The notes below the pieces were generated by a model. It saw only the letters and a program-made list of their open reading frames with translations. It had not been told where the DNA came from and searched no databases. Below, piece by piece: positions 1 to 11,465 of a stretch of 64,000 nucleotides of DNA. Position 1 is the stretch's first letter, and each line of letters begins with the position of its first letter. Origin of the DNA: Primulina eburnea (Eukaryota; Streptophyta; Magnoliopsida; Lamiales; Gesneriaceae); the NCBI RefSeq assembly GCF_022965805.1, contig NC_133103.1, positions 29,998,329 through 30,062,328 of the forward strand, read 5' to 3'. The position numbers and the translations under genes were made by a program.

Positions 1-705
1 AAGAGATCATCATTCATTCTTAAGGACACCAGTTACGCCAATGGGATAAAATGATTATTTGATAAGTTTTTCAGTACTCTATTAAAAATACACTACATTT
101 TGTATGGATGTAAAAGAATGATGATGTGGAAAAAATACATGTCAACAGACACATTTATTTGAAACATATCTTTTTTGAAACATGATACCATTTGAATTAG
201 AGCATATAAATAGAGAAGAAATTCATTTTAGTGAAGCTCTACGACCTTTACACTTCAAGCATTAAACCTTTCAGATATTTGAGCTAAACTTAGTCAGTCA
301 AGCTTACTTTACAGATAATCGTACCTGATCATTGATGATCATTAAGTGTTAGGAGAATTCATTGTATTAGATAATAGTTTATATAGTGTTTCTTTGTTCA
401 GTTGAGTAGATTGGGAGTTCCAGTTTTGGCAGTGTTAAAACCATACTGAACTACGTTTTTACAAATTGCTTGTAAAGATTAAAGTCTTCTATTGTGAGTC
501 TTCAGTTCTCTGAACATCCAGAAACAAAATTGCATACATTTTATTTTCAATTTACGTATCCAAGTCATTATTTGAACTGTTCTAATATGTTAATTTGGAT
601 TCTTTCCGCAAATCTGTCATACTCAATCAAAACAAGTTAAACAGACCTAATTATCATGGTTGGCTAAGGAATCTAAAAATTATTCTAAATTTGAAAAAGA
701 TAGCA
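1..705 (+). repeat. Old, diverged SIRE-like LTR fragment
   Basis: No coding capacity. Several blocks occur in the same order as in the SIRE-like LTR at 26929-27879: a TATA-like TATAAATA at 205-212, CAGTTTTGGCAGT near 421, CATCCAGAAACAA near 516 and TTTCCGCAA near 604. The left end is cut by the window and the match fades after about 640. It is the flank into which Gypsy-1 inserted; TATGT at 706-710 is the left target-site duplication of that event. It could also be a relic of another long-LTR Copia family. Confidence 0.6.
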
Positions 706-710
706 TATGT

Positions 711-2306
711 TGTGACGCCCCGAGACCGCGGCGTCGTTGACATCCGACATTGTTAATCAATTACTTGAAAACAATTAAGCCTCGTATCGAAATGCCAAAT
801 AACCAGTCTTTTTCATAACTAAAACATTATCTTTACATTGACAATAGAATAAAAATACATCAGAGTTGCGGAAATAGAAACTAAACAAAAGGAAAATAAA
901 ATCTTGATTCATGAATCTTGCTCATCGACTACCATCTCCAGAAAGCTTCTTGTTCCTCCTCATTCAGTTGCTCTTCATTTTTATCTGATCTTTATAAGGG
1001 GTGAGTGTTTTGGGAAACACTCTGCAAGTGGGGGTCGATCGATTTCCAAAGATACATATAGAACTTAATTTTCTCAAAACATATTTTTAACAAACTTTCA
1101 ACACTTATTAATTTTAACTTATCATAACATAACCGAATCCAAAATGAGACAAAGGCTATCAGACGAATCAGAGCTGTTCAGAAGCAAATCATAACAATTC
1201 AAAGCAATTCAGAAAAATTCAGAACAGAACACTGTTACTCATCTCATTTCAATGATCAAATTGTCCCCAATATATTAGTCCTTTAAGGGGTGAGGCCAGA
1301 ACACGGTTTTATACCCACCAATGGGGGCCAGACAGAACATGGTTTTATACCCACCAATGGGGGCCAGACAGAACTACAATTCTCGTTCTATTTCAAATCG
1401 AGTTGTAACAGTGCGTAACAGAATTCAGATTTATCGAACATAACTTATCAGAACTTCGAACGAATACAGCGGAATCAAAGAATATCGAAGACTAGAAAGA
1501 AACACAATATTCATCGATTGAAATTTTAAAGATAAGAATATGCTGACTTTCGAAAATAAGAACATACATATCGTACGTCACGATATTTTATTCATTTAAT
1601 AAAATACAACGAATTATATAACAGAAACCCACTCACATTCTTGAAATTACGGTATATAACATGCAGAGCTTGTTCGAACGAAACTTGTTGAATTTTGGTC
1701 GAATAATGACCGAACCCGGATAGAATCTTCACGTTAATGTAAAGAGCAATTCACAGCACTTGAAACGCCGGAACAATTTCTCCTTCTTCCTCCTTGCAAG
1801 CGATGACCGAGAAGTGATTTTGGAGGTGGGGGACCGAAATTTTGAGAGGATTTTGGGTGTGGTCTCACATTAAACTAAAACCTCTATTTATAGGCCTCTT
1901 AGGGTAAAGTGAATGGTCACTCCATTCAATGCCATATATCTCACATTAAATGTCATTATTCATGGCCAATAACCTTCTCTTAATACACATATTCATGACC
2001 ATTACTTTCACATTTAAAGCACCTATTCATGGTCATTAACCTCCTATTAATGACACCTATTCATGGTCATTAACCTCCTATTAATTATCATTATTTTTCT
2101 TTTAATATGATAGTTTAATGGCTGATTTATTGTGGTTTAAATTAGTCATTAAAAATAGTGATAAATGGTCAATAATGAGGGGAAAATGATTATTCAAACT
2201 TTCAAGATTATGATTGCATGGGACAATAAAAATGTTGTGCCAAAATGAGCTGAAATTTCCTATGACATATACAGGTTTTTTCGTTGCAAGATTTCGGGTC
2301 TTCACA
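711..2306 (-). repeat. Gypsy-1 3' LTR
   Basis: This 1596-bp repeat matches 24837-26418 throughout. It starts TGTGACGCC and ends GGGTCTTCACA. It includes a tandem-like AT-rich part (1915-2100) in which a short 'attcatggtcattaacctc' phrase recurs. No gene is seen in it. Confidence 0.92.
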
Positions 2307-2825
2307 TCCCTCCCTCCTTATTAGAAGTTTCGTCCTCGAAACTTGATTCAGCTCGACTGTTGAAGAGATGAGGATATTGTGTGCGTATCTTCTCTTCTAG
2401 TTCCCAGGTTGCTTCCCGTTTAGTATGATTCGACCACTGTATTTTGACATATGGAATGGTCCTGTGTCTCAACACTTGATCTTTTGTATTCACTATTCGA
2501 TTAGAGACCTCTTCACATTTAAATTCTTCATTCAGATGTCCTTCAATCATTAGCGGTGCAACTTTGAGAACATGACTGGGGTCTGGGACGTATTTCCTCA
2601 GTTGTGAGATGTGGAAAACGTTTTGAATTCTGGACATATCCGGTGGTAACGCCAGTTGGTAGGCTAGAGTTCCCACTTTCTCCAGTATCTCGAATGGTCC
2701 TACATATATTGGATTTAGCTTTCCAGACTTGCTGAATCGGACCACTCCCTTCATAGGGGATACTTTAACAAACGTCTTTTCGTCGATCTCAAACTCCAAC
2801 GATCTCCTCTTTAAATCTGCCCAGC
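2302..2825 (-). pseudogene. Gypsy-1 pol C-terminus: integrase tail and chromodomain-like end
   Basis: The reading frame holds the end of a chromovirus integrase (a GPFEILEKVG-type segment, then VFHISQLRKYVPDPSHVL) followed by a chromodomain-like tail with IQWSNHTKREATWELEE. In this family these parts bind DNA and help target integration. The frame stops at the first bases of the 3' LTR (TGA at 2304-2302). The upstream part of the same integrase lies 18 kb away at 20744, because a solo LTR separates the two pieces between 2830 and 20739. Confidence 0.85.
2307..2320 (-). promoter_or_regulatory. Gypsy-1 polypurine tract
   Basis: On the minus strand TAAGGAGGGAGGGA lies directly before the 3' LTR. 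This is the expected place and composition for the plus-strand primer of reverse transcription, and it fixes the orientation of the element. Confidence 0.85.
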
Positions 2826-4413
2826 TCTTTTGTAGAACCCGTAAATTGGACTGCGTATAAGAAAATTTAAATTAAAATGATTTTTATTGCATGAATATTT
2901 AAATTTTTTTCTTTAAATTTATTTATTTTACGCAGTAGTTTAATTGTTACCTTTTCAGTTAAATAAGTGAGGCCGGACCGGAGTTGGAGTATTGAGATAA
3001 AATTTAAGAAAACATTCTTAGAATTTATTTTAGTTAAATAATATGGTAATTTTTATGTAAAAGAAAGTTTAAGAATTTAATTAATTATTTGAAGACAAGT
3101 AGTGGATAAATTTCTTTGGTATTTTATTTAATGGTTTTAAAGCATTAAATGCATGTTTATTTCATTAATTTGTATTTAAATATTTTATGCATAATTCATG
3201 CATGGTAGAATTATTTTGGGAATTTTAAAGGTTCATGCATTAAAGATTTTTAAGTTTCATTTCGCGCTCGAACGAGGAACGAAGACAGGAGAATTTTCAG
3301 GAAAATTATTTTTTTATTTCATAATTTATTTTTATTTATTAATATAAGGTGTTTTTAAGCATATTTTTCAAAAACGGGATTTTATTGGGTATTTTTACTC
3401 GAAGGATTTTAATTTTAACGGTACGCAAATTTATCGAATCGGGAGAATTTTTTAGGCTTCGGCTAATATTTTCAAAATCTTTCCAACACGAAATATTTTT
3501 CGGAATTGTGTTTGAATTTAATGGGTCTACTTTTAAACTTGTTAGGCTTAAATATTTTTTAAACTTTAATTAACAAATAAAGGGCCATTAGTTGAATTTT
3601 TAACCATTTAATTATTGTACAAGTGGTGACCCTATATCTATTATTCTTTAAACCAACCGACACCCTCTTCATTCCTCTTTATTCTCTCGGTTCCAACCAT
3701 TTCCCCACCACCTTTCCTCTCTCGTTTCATTAATTAATCCATCAGCTAAGGTCTCGGATCTTGCTTGTCTTGAAATAAAGAATTTCTTCGGCTTTCGGCT
3801 CGATTCCCTCCCGCATTCTGCATCATTCAGGCACGCTACGTATTATTATTTCTGCATCTTACACGTCTTATGTATGCTATTTTGTGTTCATTTATTCAAG
3901 GATTTTTCCATCCAAACATGAGCATGAAGGGTTACCGATTTTACATGTGTTTCCTTGAATCCTTTAATTTTGCTCACGATTTTCTGAATATAAGTGCAAG
4001 GGGCCGCTGTTCTTGGTTGTTTTGTTAGAGTAGATGCCCTGCAAGCCAACGGTTGGCTAGAGATTTTATTGACTCAGTTGTAATAAACAATCTTTATTTT
4101 AATATAATTCAACTTTTTATGGTCTTGTTATACTTTATTTGTATACCCATGCAAACAGCATAGATAAAGTCCTTGATTATGCTTTAATACAAATGAATCG
4201 TAATTCGATGTTGAAATTCATTTGTAAACACTGCATATTCTAAATTCGTTCCTAGTCGATTCTGTAAGGCCCGAGAAATTAATCCGGTTAAACTGAAAAG
4301 ATTTGGAAATGATTATTATAATCTATGGTTGATAATTAAGATGATTATAGACGGAACGGATCAGACCGGGAAAGCCGAAAGAAGAAATCTCATTAAGTGG
4401 GAAGATTATGCTT

Positions 4414-4622
4414 GGCGCATATGCACGAAGAAAATGGCGCATATGCGCGGAAGGTCCAGAAGGATTGGCGCATATGCGCGACTTAAATGGCGCATATGCG
4501 CGGGTGGGACAGAATGTTTGGCGCATATGCACGAGTAAAGTGGCGCATATGCGCGAGATGCAGAAAATGCCGGACAGCACTACCGGCGCATATGCGCGGC
4601 TTTGTGCGCGCATATGCGCGCA
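4414..4622. repeat. Array of eight GCGCATATGCGC palindromes
   Basis: CATATG cores begin at 4418, 4440, 4471, 4493, 4524, 4546, 4589 and 4611. Spacings are 22, 31, 22, 31, 22, 43 and 22 bp, so the array is four pairs with 22 bp inside each pair. A TATATAAAG box follows at 4681-4689. The placement suggests U3 promoter elements. The short repetitive peptides that all frames give here are artefacts of the repeat. Confidence 0.9.
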
Positions 4623-4680
4623 GCATGCACCATGAAAAATCGCCACATGGTGTTTTGGAGGCAACGTGTAAGTATATGTG

Positions 4681-4689
4681 TATATAAAG
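4681..4689 (+). promoter_or_regulatory. Solo LTR TATA box
   Basis: TATATAAAG lies about 60 bp after the palindrome array and just before a pyrimidine-rich start region. The same sequence occupies the same place in the Gypsy-3 5' LTR at 35277-35285. Confidence 0.75.
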
Positions 4690-7389
4690 AACAAGCAATT
4701 CTCCCTCTTTATCAAGAAGAAAGAACCGAGGGAAGAAAGCTCTTTTCGTGTGAGATTTGAGTGTACGTAAAATCCGTCCGTCTGTTTTGAAATCCGAGTA
4801 CGACACCGTGTTCCTCTCGACTCGGGCTATACAAGGACGTAAGTTTTGTTACGTTTTGAGATGTTTTGAAAATATGATGTTGCTAGAATTCAATATGACT
4901 CAGATATGGTGTTTCTGCTACCGTAGACATTATAGAATTGAAGTCAGATTTAGAAATAGACTGTTTATGGAATTTGTATGATTTTCAGAAATGATTTGAT
5001 TTAGATTTGATATCAGAATTGTGTTATTATTGATTCAGAGTGTACAGATATTGAGTTATAGATTGTACTGAAATATATTATGAATTCTGTATGATATTGT
5101 GATGTTAAGAAGGACGGGATTACAAGATTGTGTTATTATGCCGTTGAAATATCAGTTAAATTAGATTGATCAGATTCAGATATGATTTAGATTATATCGA
5201 GAGATTGTTGATATGAATCAGATTGTATTTTGTTCAGATATTGATCAGATTTTGTACTGAGTTGAGTATTGATCAAAACATCTTGTGTTTTGAGTTACAC
5301 ATTGATACAGTGTATTTATATTGTCATGTCAGATCGGATATGGACAGACTGAACTTCGAGACTTCGTCTTCGTCAGACGGGGACGACAAAGGTATAATTC
5401 ATGTAATATTCGGGAAGAAACAACTCAATCGAAATCATCCTTGAGTTGCCCAATAAATCACATACTATATTCTTGTTTATGTTTTATCCAATTATGCTTT
5501 GTTTACAGATCATGTTGCATTGCATTAAGATGATTATGCTTGTTTACAGATTGTGTATTCATGCATTAAGATAGGAAAGTCTGCGAGATCATCCAGACTT
5601 CTAGATGTTCGGCGATATCTCAGCTTAGGGGAAGATCACCGCCCCTTCGTAGATGTGGATACAGATCAGGCCGAAGTCTAGGAATAAGACGTACAGCACC
5701 TCGATTGGTAGGGTAGGTGACAGCCAGTGACGTCTTATTCACCACGGGATCCCTAGAGTTCCAGATCGAGTCGAGTCTAGACATGATATGATTAGGACTG
5801 CATGCTTATATGGATGTGGCTCCTAGATAATGGGACCCATCGTTATTGCTTTCAGATGTGCTAGCATGTTTTATGATTTAGATTGTTTATATGCATGTTA
5901 TCTGATTTGAATTGCATGCTTAATCTCATAGATTATGAAATATATTGGGTTTCTACATGACGGCATGTTTTATGAATTAGTTTATTTATATACATGCTTA
6001 CCATGTTTTATACTGGGATTTGTTCTCACCGGAGTTATCCGGCTGTTGTCTTGTTTTGTATGTGTGCATGACAACAGGTGGGGCCCCTATGAAAATAGAA
6101 AATAACGCTGCTCGTCCTTCTTCAGGGGGCCGGACTGAAGACGTGAAGCTAGCAATCAAAGTGTTCCTGCGCACTCGGGATTGATCGACCAAAGATGTCG
6201 CACCTGGATATTCGAATGAGTATTCCGCAAACGGGCTGGATCAGGGTCGAGATGACGATCAGAGAAGACGAGTTAGCGTGGTGATTCCGGACTTGTAGCA
6301 GACTTGGGTTATTACTTGAATTTAGTAATTGAACCTTAGACTTAGGTTGTACAGTATTGTACTTTTCTACTGAACTGTAGTTTTATACAGATATGTATAT
6401 TATGTAGATGCCATTACCATCCGCACTTTATTATAAAAAGAAAATTTTTTAGACCCTGTTTTATTAAAACTGATAATTAAATCCCCAAAGATGATTAATA
6501 AGAAGATGAGTAGCGTCCGGGTCCCCACAGATTCAGCCGCCTAAAACGGGGATAAAGGTTGCTTGAGCTCGAAACAAGCATCTGTGATGTCGTGTACTGC
6601 GTTTCTTAGTAAGGGCATAGAGATGTCCAAACATACAGATGGGTAGTCATATGATGATTATACCGAAAAACCCTCCCTCGGACTTTCCAAGTGGTTATCA
6701 TTTATCGAGAGGATGAGTCCGTGGTTATGATTGTACACCATTAGTTCTTACGACCCGGGACAACACTGAGGCTCTATATGCTAGGGTTGTGCTTTGACTC
6801 GTTTACCGGCTCCAGGAGAGTCATCAGGTGGCGAGGTTGGGTACAGTTGCGACACATATAGGAGCCAGTGCATTGTAGTCGGGGATTCACCGCTCACCTG
6901 CGGGTGTGGATATCCTATGTGATCTGATGTAATAATAGTGCATGGAATCTCTGGCCAGAGTATGAGATGTACGTTGGAGAAGGAGTTCTCCAATAGTACA
7001 CGCGATGCCACTATTAAAGTTATCACATTGTTATCGAATTAATATGCAACCCTCGATGAACCAATGGTTGCAGATTCGATCGGGATATATGAGATGAAGG
7101 GACCGTACTATACGTTAATCATAATCGACTGGTTCTTGCAGGCACTATCAGTGATACCTAGGGGATCATGGGGCGATGCTACTAGACGCTCTTACCATGA
7201 TCCGATGGGTCCAATCAGAAATGAGTTCTGACATTCTTGATCAAGGTGTTGATGGAAAGAATGGGGCTAACAAGGGTAAGCCTGAATAAAAGATTATGTC
7301 CTGAATCACAAAGAGTTGTGAACCCACGGCTAGCTGTATCCCTGAACCATTGAGGGTCACACAAGTACTGGATTGTTTGTTCCCGTTGA

Positions 7390-7745
7390 GAGAATAAATT
7401 CAAGAAGTTGAATTTATATTATATAGTAAATTCAGGGAGTTGAATTTATGATAATTAAATTTTGAGAGAATAAATTCAAGAAGTTGAATTTATATTATAT
7501 AGTAAATTCAATAAGTTGAATTTATGATAATTAAATTTTGAGAAAATAAATTCAAAGAGTTGAATTTATAAAATTTGAGAATTTAATTTATTAAACTCAA
7601 AAGTTGAGTTTATTAAATATTAAATTTTGGAGGTGATAAATTCAAGGAGTTGAATTTATAATTTAAATATTAAATTCAAATGTTGAATTTATAATTAATT
7701 TAATTTATTAAACTTAAAAGTTGAGTTTATTAAATATTAAATTAC
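7390..7745. repeat. Cluster of AAATTCAA/TTGAATTT hairpin motifs (5' LTR)
   Basis: About ten short imperfect palindromes of the form AAATTCAAG-AGTTGAATTTA, with variants such as AACTCAAAAGTTGAGTTTA, follow each other in AT-rich DNA. The same cluster is present in the 3' LTR (about 15218-15565) and, reversed, in the inverted solo LTR (about 17070-17390), so it belongs to the LTR family. No gene is present. Confidence 0.85.
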
Positions 7746-7925
7746 ATATAATGATAAGTATGTTTAATGGGCTTGTAGGAGCACAAATCCAACATACTAA
7801 ATAATTAAAGTTCTTAATGGACTTTGATTAATTAATTAAACTAGTTGGACTAGCTCAATTAATTAATAAAGCCTATTAATTTTAATTATGGTAATTAGGT
7901 CATGTAAATTTTTTTTAAATATATA

Positions 7926-8107
7926 TGAGTGAGTCTCATGTGAGACCGTCTCACGGATCATAATCTGTGAGACGGATCAACCCTACCCATATTCACAATA
8001 AAAAGTAATACTCTTAGCATAAAAAGTGATACTTTTTCATGGGTGACCCAAATAAGAGATCCGTCTCACAAATAATACCCGTGAGACCGTCTCACACAAG
8101 TTTTTGC
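7926..8107. mobile_element. Short inverted-repeat element (MITE-like), only in the 5' LTR
   Basis: Its ends are GTGAGACCGTCTCACGG and the reverse complement of a nearly identical motif, forming inverted ends of about 17-20 bp. It is absent from the matching place of the 3' LTR (near 15745), where a poly-A and short TA run is found. It therefore inserted after the Copia element, next to a TA-rich target. Similar GAGACGGTCTCAC-ended sequences are, as far as I recall, common in asterid genomes. Confidence 0.7.
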
Positions 8108-8108
8108 C

Positions 8109-8109
8109 A

Positions 8110-8160
<51 letters not shown>
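8109..8160. repeat. (TA)n microsatellite
   Basis: An almost pure TA dinucleotide run of about 50 bp sits beside the MITE-like insertion. The 3' LTR has only a short TA run here, so it expanded in this copy. Confidence 0.9.
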
Positions 8161-8162
<2 letters not shown>

Positions 8163-8793
8163 ACCTAAAATCATAGCCTCCACGATAAAAGGGAATCGAG
8201 ATTGTCTTTGATATGGCATGAATTTAGAATCTTTAATTAACTTAATTAATTTGATTAATTAAGTAAATTAAGGATTAGAAATTAAGATAAGGATTTTGTT
8301 TCTTATTTTTGAAAAAGACATCCGAGAGTTTTTAAAAATAAAAAGGAGGTGCTGCCCTCGTCATTATGATCCCGTGGGCAAGAAGATAATTTTTGGCTCT
8401 CCCCAATTATCATATAAACTCTCGAAAATTCCTTCAAAATAAAGAAAAATTTGGCTTGGATTATTGAGTTGAATTTTTCGTGTTATATCTCTACGCAAAA
8501 TATCTTCTAATTTTCTAGTGCGAATTAAAAGAGGAACAAGTAATCCGGTCGTGGACCTGATTCGAAGATTAAAGAAGTTCATCGAAGAAAGTTCGTAGGG
8601 AATCATCAAGAGCTAGATCCGTCATACCGGATCAGTTGGTGCCATGTGATTTATTCACAAAAGGTATAAATTTAAACGCCCTATGTTTAAGTTAAAATCA
8701 TACGAACGTCCAAACATATTTTGATTGTCAAAATAAAATAAAATTTTTAAACTTCCGCTGCGTTTGGGCGTGTAGAAAACCGAGATCCAACAG

Positions 8794-8810
8794 TGGTATC
8801 AAAGCCAGGT
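8794..8810 (+). promoter_or_regulatory. Copia primer-binding site
   Basis: TGGTATCAAAGCCAGG begins two bases after the 5' LTR end. It is a one-base variant of the tRNA-Met complement TGGTATCAGAGC, the usual minus-strand primer site of plant copia elements. Confidence 0.85.
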
Positions 8811-8959
8811 TTCTCTAGATCGTATGGTTTTGATATTGAATAATTTTTTTTTCCTAACCACACAAGAAAATTTTTTAGAAAATTATGGCACCATGAAAAT
8901 TTATTTTTCAGATTTTCGAAAAAAAATAAAATAAAAAAAATTCGTTTCTGCCCGGAACT

Positions 8960-9245
8960 ATTCCGGGCAGCCCGTGCGCGCAGGGCCGTGCACGGGGGCG
9001 CGCAGCGGCCGCGCGCGCTATGCGGGGCGTCCGCACAGCGCTCGGCGGCCGCGCTGGCGTGTGCTGTGCGGAGCGTCCGCACAGCGCTCGGCGGCTGCGC
9101 TAGCGCGGCATGCGGAACGTCCGCACGGGCCGCGTGCACCTGTGCGCCCAGCGCGCACAGGGGCTGCCGCCACTGCCCGAAACGTTCGGACAGCGTGCGG
9201 GCAGCGCGGGCGGCTGCCCGGGAGCGTCTCGGGAAGCGCGCTGAA
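8960..9245. repeat. GC-rich leader with a 46-bp tandem repeat
   Basis: In otherwise AT-rich DNA, this leader is strongly GC-rich. The unit starting GCGTCCGCACAGCGCTCGGC occurs at 9027 and 9073, with a partial third copy near 9118. Long reading frames occur in several phases on both strands but have very biased composition (Arg/Ala/Gly), so I treat them as side effects of GC content. It lies just after the primer-binding site and may affect packaging or translation; that is inference. Confidence 0.75.
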
Positions 9246-10728
9246 TAATGGGCTTGAATTTTTTGGGCCTGGGGTGCGATTTTCTGATTTTTCAAATTTT
9301 TGGGTAAAATTGATATTTTTGAAAATTAGTTCAATTTTTATTTTGGAAATTAGTTTTTGGAAAATTAATAATTTTCTTGTGAAATAAATAATTAGAATAT
9401 GATTTTAATTATTTATGATAAAAATGAGTTTTTACAAGAAATCAATTATTATTGATTTAATTGGAAATTAAATAAAGGAGTTTATTTAATTTATTAAATC
9501 TTTTAATAATTGTGGTGGTTAGTGATAAAATTATTAGATATATGATTTATCAATTAAATAAATTTTTTAATTAAATTGATGTTAATATTCTATATTAAAT
9601 GTATGAAGGATGATCGAGAGCCTTGACCAATGTGTTAGGTGTATGTTAGGATATTTTACAGTTTTATTCATTTTTAATATTTGATATTATTAAAGTGGGC
9701 CTTGTTTATGTCTCGTTCCCACCCCATGAGATGTATCTCTTATGTGCCATGGCTATTTAAATGTAATTATTAGAAATAGTGGGAGATCAAGACTGGAAGA
9801 TGGTGGGCCTGATGAACGAGATGAAGACGTGTAAAATATTGGAAGCTCTTGTAATAGTTGCATTTGCATCCCTGCATTCACCTAGATTTGGACCTGGATC
9901 CATGTATGGCTCACATGGATCTAATAGTGTTGGCGATCGATCATCCTTATTTATTGTTGAATGTCATAATACGATATATGCGATATATAGTAGTATGCAT
10001 GTATGTATATTATTAGATAATATAGTTGCATGAATCCGGCAAACATACAAATTCATGACACACAATTTTTAAAATAAAATGATGAGATAATTTTAAAATT
10101 AAAATCCCTCATTTTGAATATGATTCAAAATTTATATCAAACCGAAAAAGTAAAAATTAAAAGAGTTTAATTTTTCTTTGCCTTCCATCAACCGTGGTTG
10201 CATGTTGATCGCTACCCGCGGACAGTGTCTGGCTCATATTATTGGGGAGGCCTGTACGCCGGAAAGCTGTGACTTCCACCGGACATATGATGTGAATTGA
10301 GTAGAACTCCCATGACTTCGGCTCATATTATTGGGGGAACTCATGGCGACCGTCTGCTACAATTCAATATTGATGGGTTGGTTTGACACGCGAAAATAAA
10401 CGACGTCATATTATTGGGTCCTTATTAAACGTGAGGCAAAACACGCGGAGGTTGCATAGGGATGCAATTGGACTCTACCTTTTAGAAATTATAATTGGCT
10501 GATATTATTCGGGATTATAATTGGCTAATTGGACTCTACGTGCCTACTAAGGAAATACGATTTCCCTTTTTTCATGAGAGGGTGGTGGAAATTTCAAAAT
10601 AGCAGGAGGGTAATTTATAAAATAAAATCCATATTTTATATCTTAATATTATTTTAAAATAATCAGCAACTATTATTCTGTTTCCGTATCAGTATATTTT
10701 TGATTTCGTCACGCAACAAATTCTATTA
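9246..10728 (+). other. Copia non-coding leader, AT-rich
   Basis: No convincing protein is seen in 1.5 kb between the GC-rich leader and the gag relic. The phrase TCATATTATTGGG recurs three times (about 10236, 10322 and 10406) in different surroundings. A segment near 9780-9870 is typical, as I recall it, of long plant copia leaders. Confidence 0.6.
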
Positions 10729-11465
10729 TTAACAAGCTAATCGAATATAATTTTCAAGACTGGTTGGGAAAATTGTTCGGAATTCAGAGAAAATGTCATA
10801 CACACTAATGTCAGTCCTGTTGAACTGACAAAGCATGCAAGATGGTAGGACCATAGTATGCAAGCTAAAGTATAACATGCTCGCTTTTACGTCAAATGAA
10901 CTGTAAGGACAGTTTGAGGAAATTTTGAATGCTGCTGACATTCGAATGCACGTGCAAGAGTTGCATGGCGCATGAAACTATGCACACCAGTTTCAAGGAG
11001 CTCATGACTACACGCATGCAAGACAGGGCTTTGGCCCATGAGCATGGTGTACATATGACTGGGCTTATTAAGAATGTGATGGGCCTGGAATATGTGATTC
11101 CTAACGAGTTACTAGATAACATCAATTTGTTGTCTTTCTCTTCCTCATTTGACAGGGTTATGGTGAATTGAATAAGATAGATGATAGCCTTGAAGAGTTA
11201 TTCAATACGCTTATAACTTATGATATCACCATAAAACATGAAATTTTGTTTTTTCTTATGGGCCTCTCGTCAGATGAAAAATGTCCCACAAGGTAAGGGA
11301 AAGAAATGTTCTGCCCCTCACAAGAAAAACAAACCCAATAAGAGGCAAACTCTGAAGGACACTTAAAAGGCCTACAAAGCCCGATAAGTCAGAACATATT
11401 TATTTCACTATAAGAAGTCCGGACATAAGAAATTATATGTGCCAGAAATGTTCTGGAAATGATAA
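10729..11465 (+). pseudogene. Copia gag relic
   Basis: Fragments of a copia gag (UBN2-like) are seen in several frames, for example the stretch beginning near 10929 and the lysine-rich end near 11300-11340 that should precede the zinc knuckle. Stops and shifts break it throughout and I cannot find an intact CCHC motif. The same region aligns with the older relic at 26424-26928 plus 54162-54510, which shows the family relationship. Confidence 0.7.

Larger units (their letters stand above)
4263..6529 (+). mobile_element. Solo LTR of the Gypsy-3 family
   Basis: The 2267-bp segment starts TGTAAGGCCCGAG and ends GGTCCCCACA, and is flanked by GATTC at 4258-4262 and 6530-6534. It matches the two LTRs of Gypsy-3 (34835-36968 and 40722-42839). 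It carries about 150 extra bases after the ACAACAGGTGGGG phrase near 6073 and lacks the 41-bp tandem duplication of those LTRs, so it is another subfamily. No internal region remains, as expected for LTR-LTR recombination. Confidence 0.93.
4023..8792 (+). repeat. Copia 5' LTR (interrupted)
   Basis: It matches the 3' LTR at 14118-16392 apart from two insertions: a solo gypsy LTR at 4263-6529 and a short inverted-repeat element plus a TA run at about 7926-8160. Without the solo LTR it is about 2.5 kb. It opens with a palindromic motif, CAAGCCAACGGTTGGCT. No gene is seen in it. Confidence 0.92.

Noticed and set aside
4414..4622. Evenly spaced palindromes that look like a CRISPR array
   Set aside because: Spacers are short and share sequence, there are no cas genes, the DNA is a plant LTR, and the same array sits in all LTR copies of one family.
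8747..9387. Long GC-rich frames on both strands as genes
   Set aside because: They overlap in several phases, have Arg/Ala-biased composition, and lie on a tandem repeat in a retrotransposon leader.
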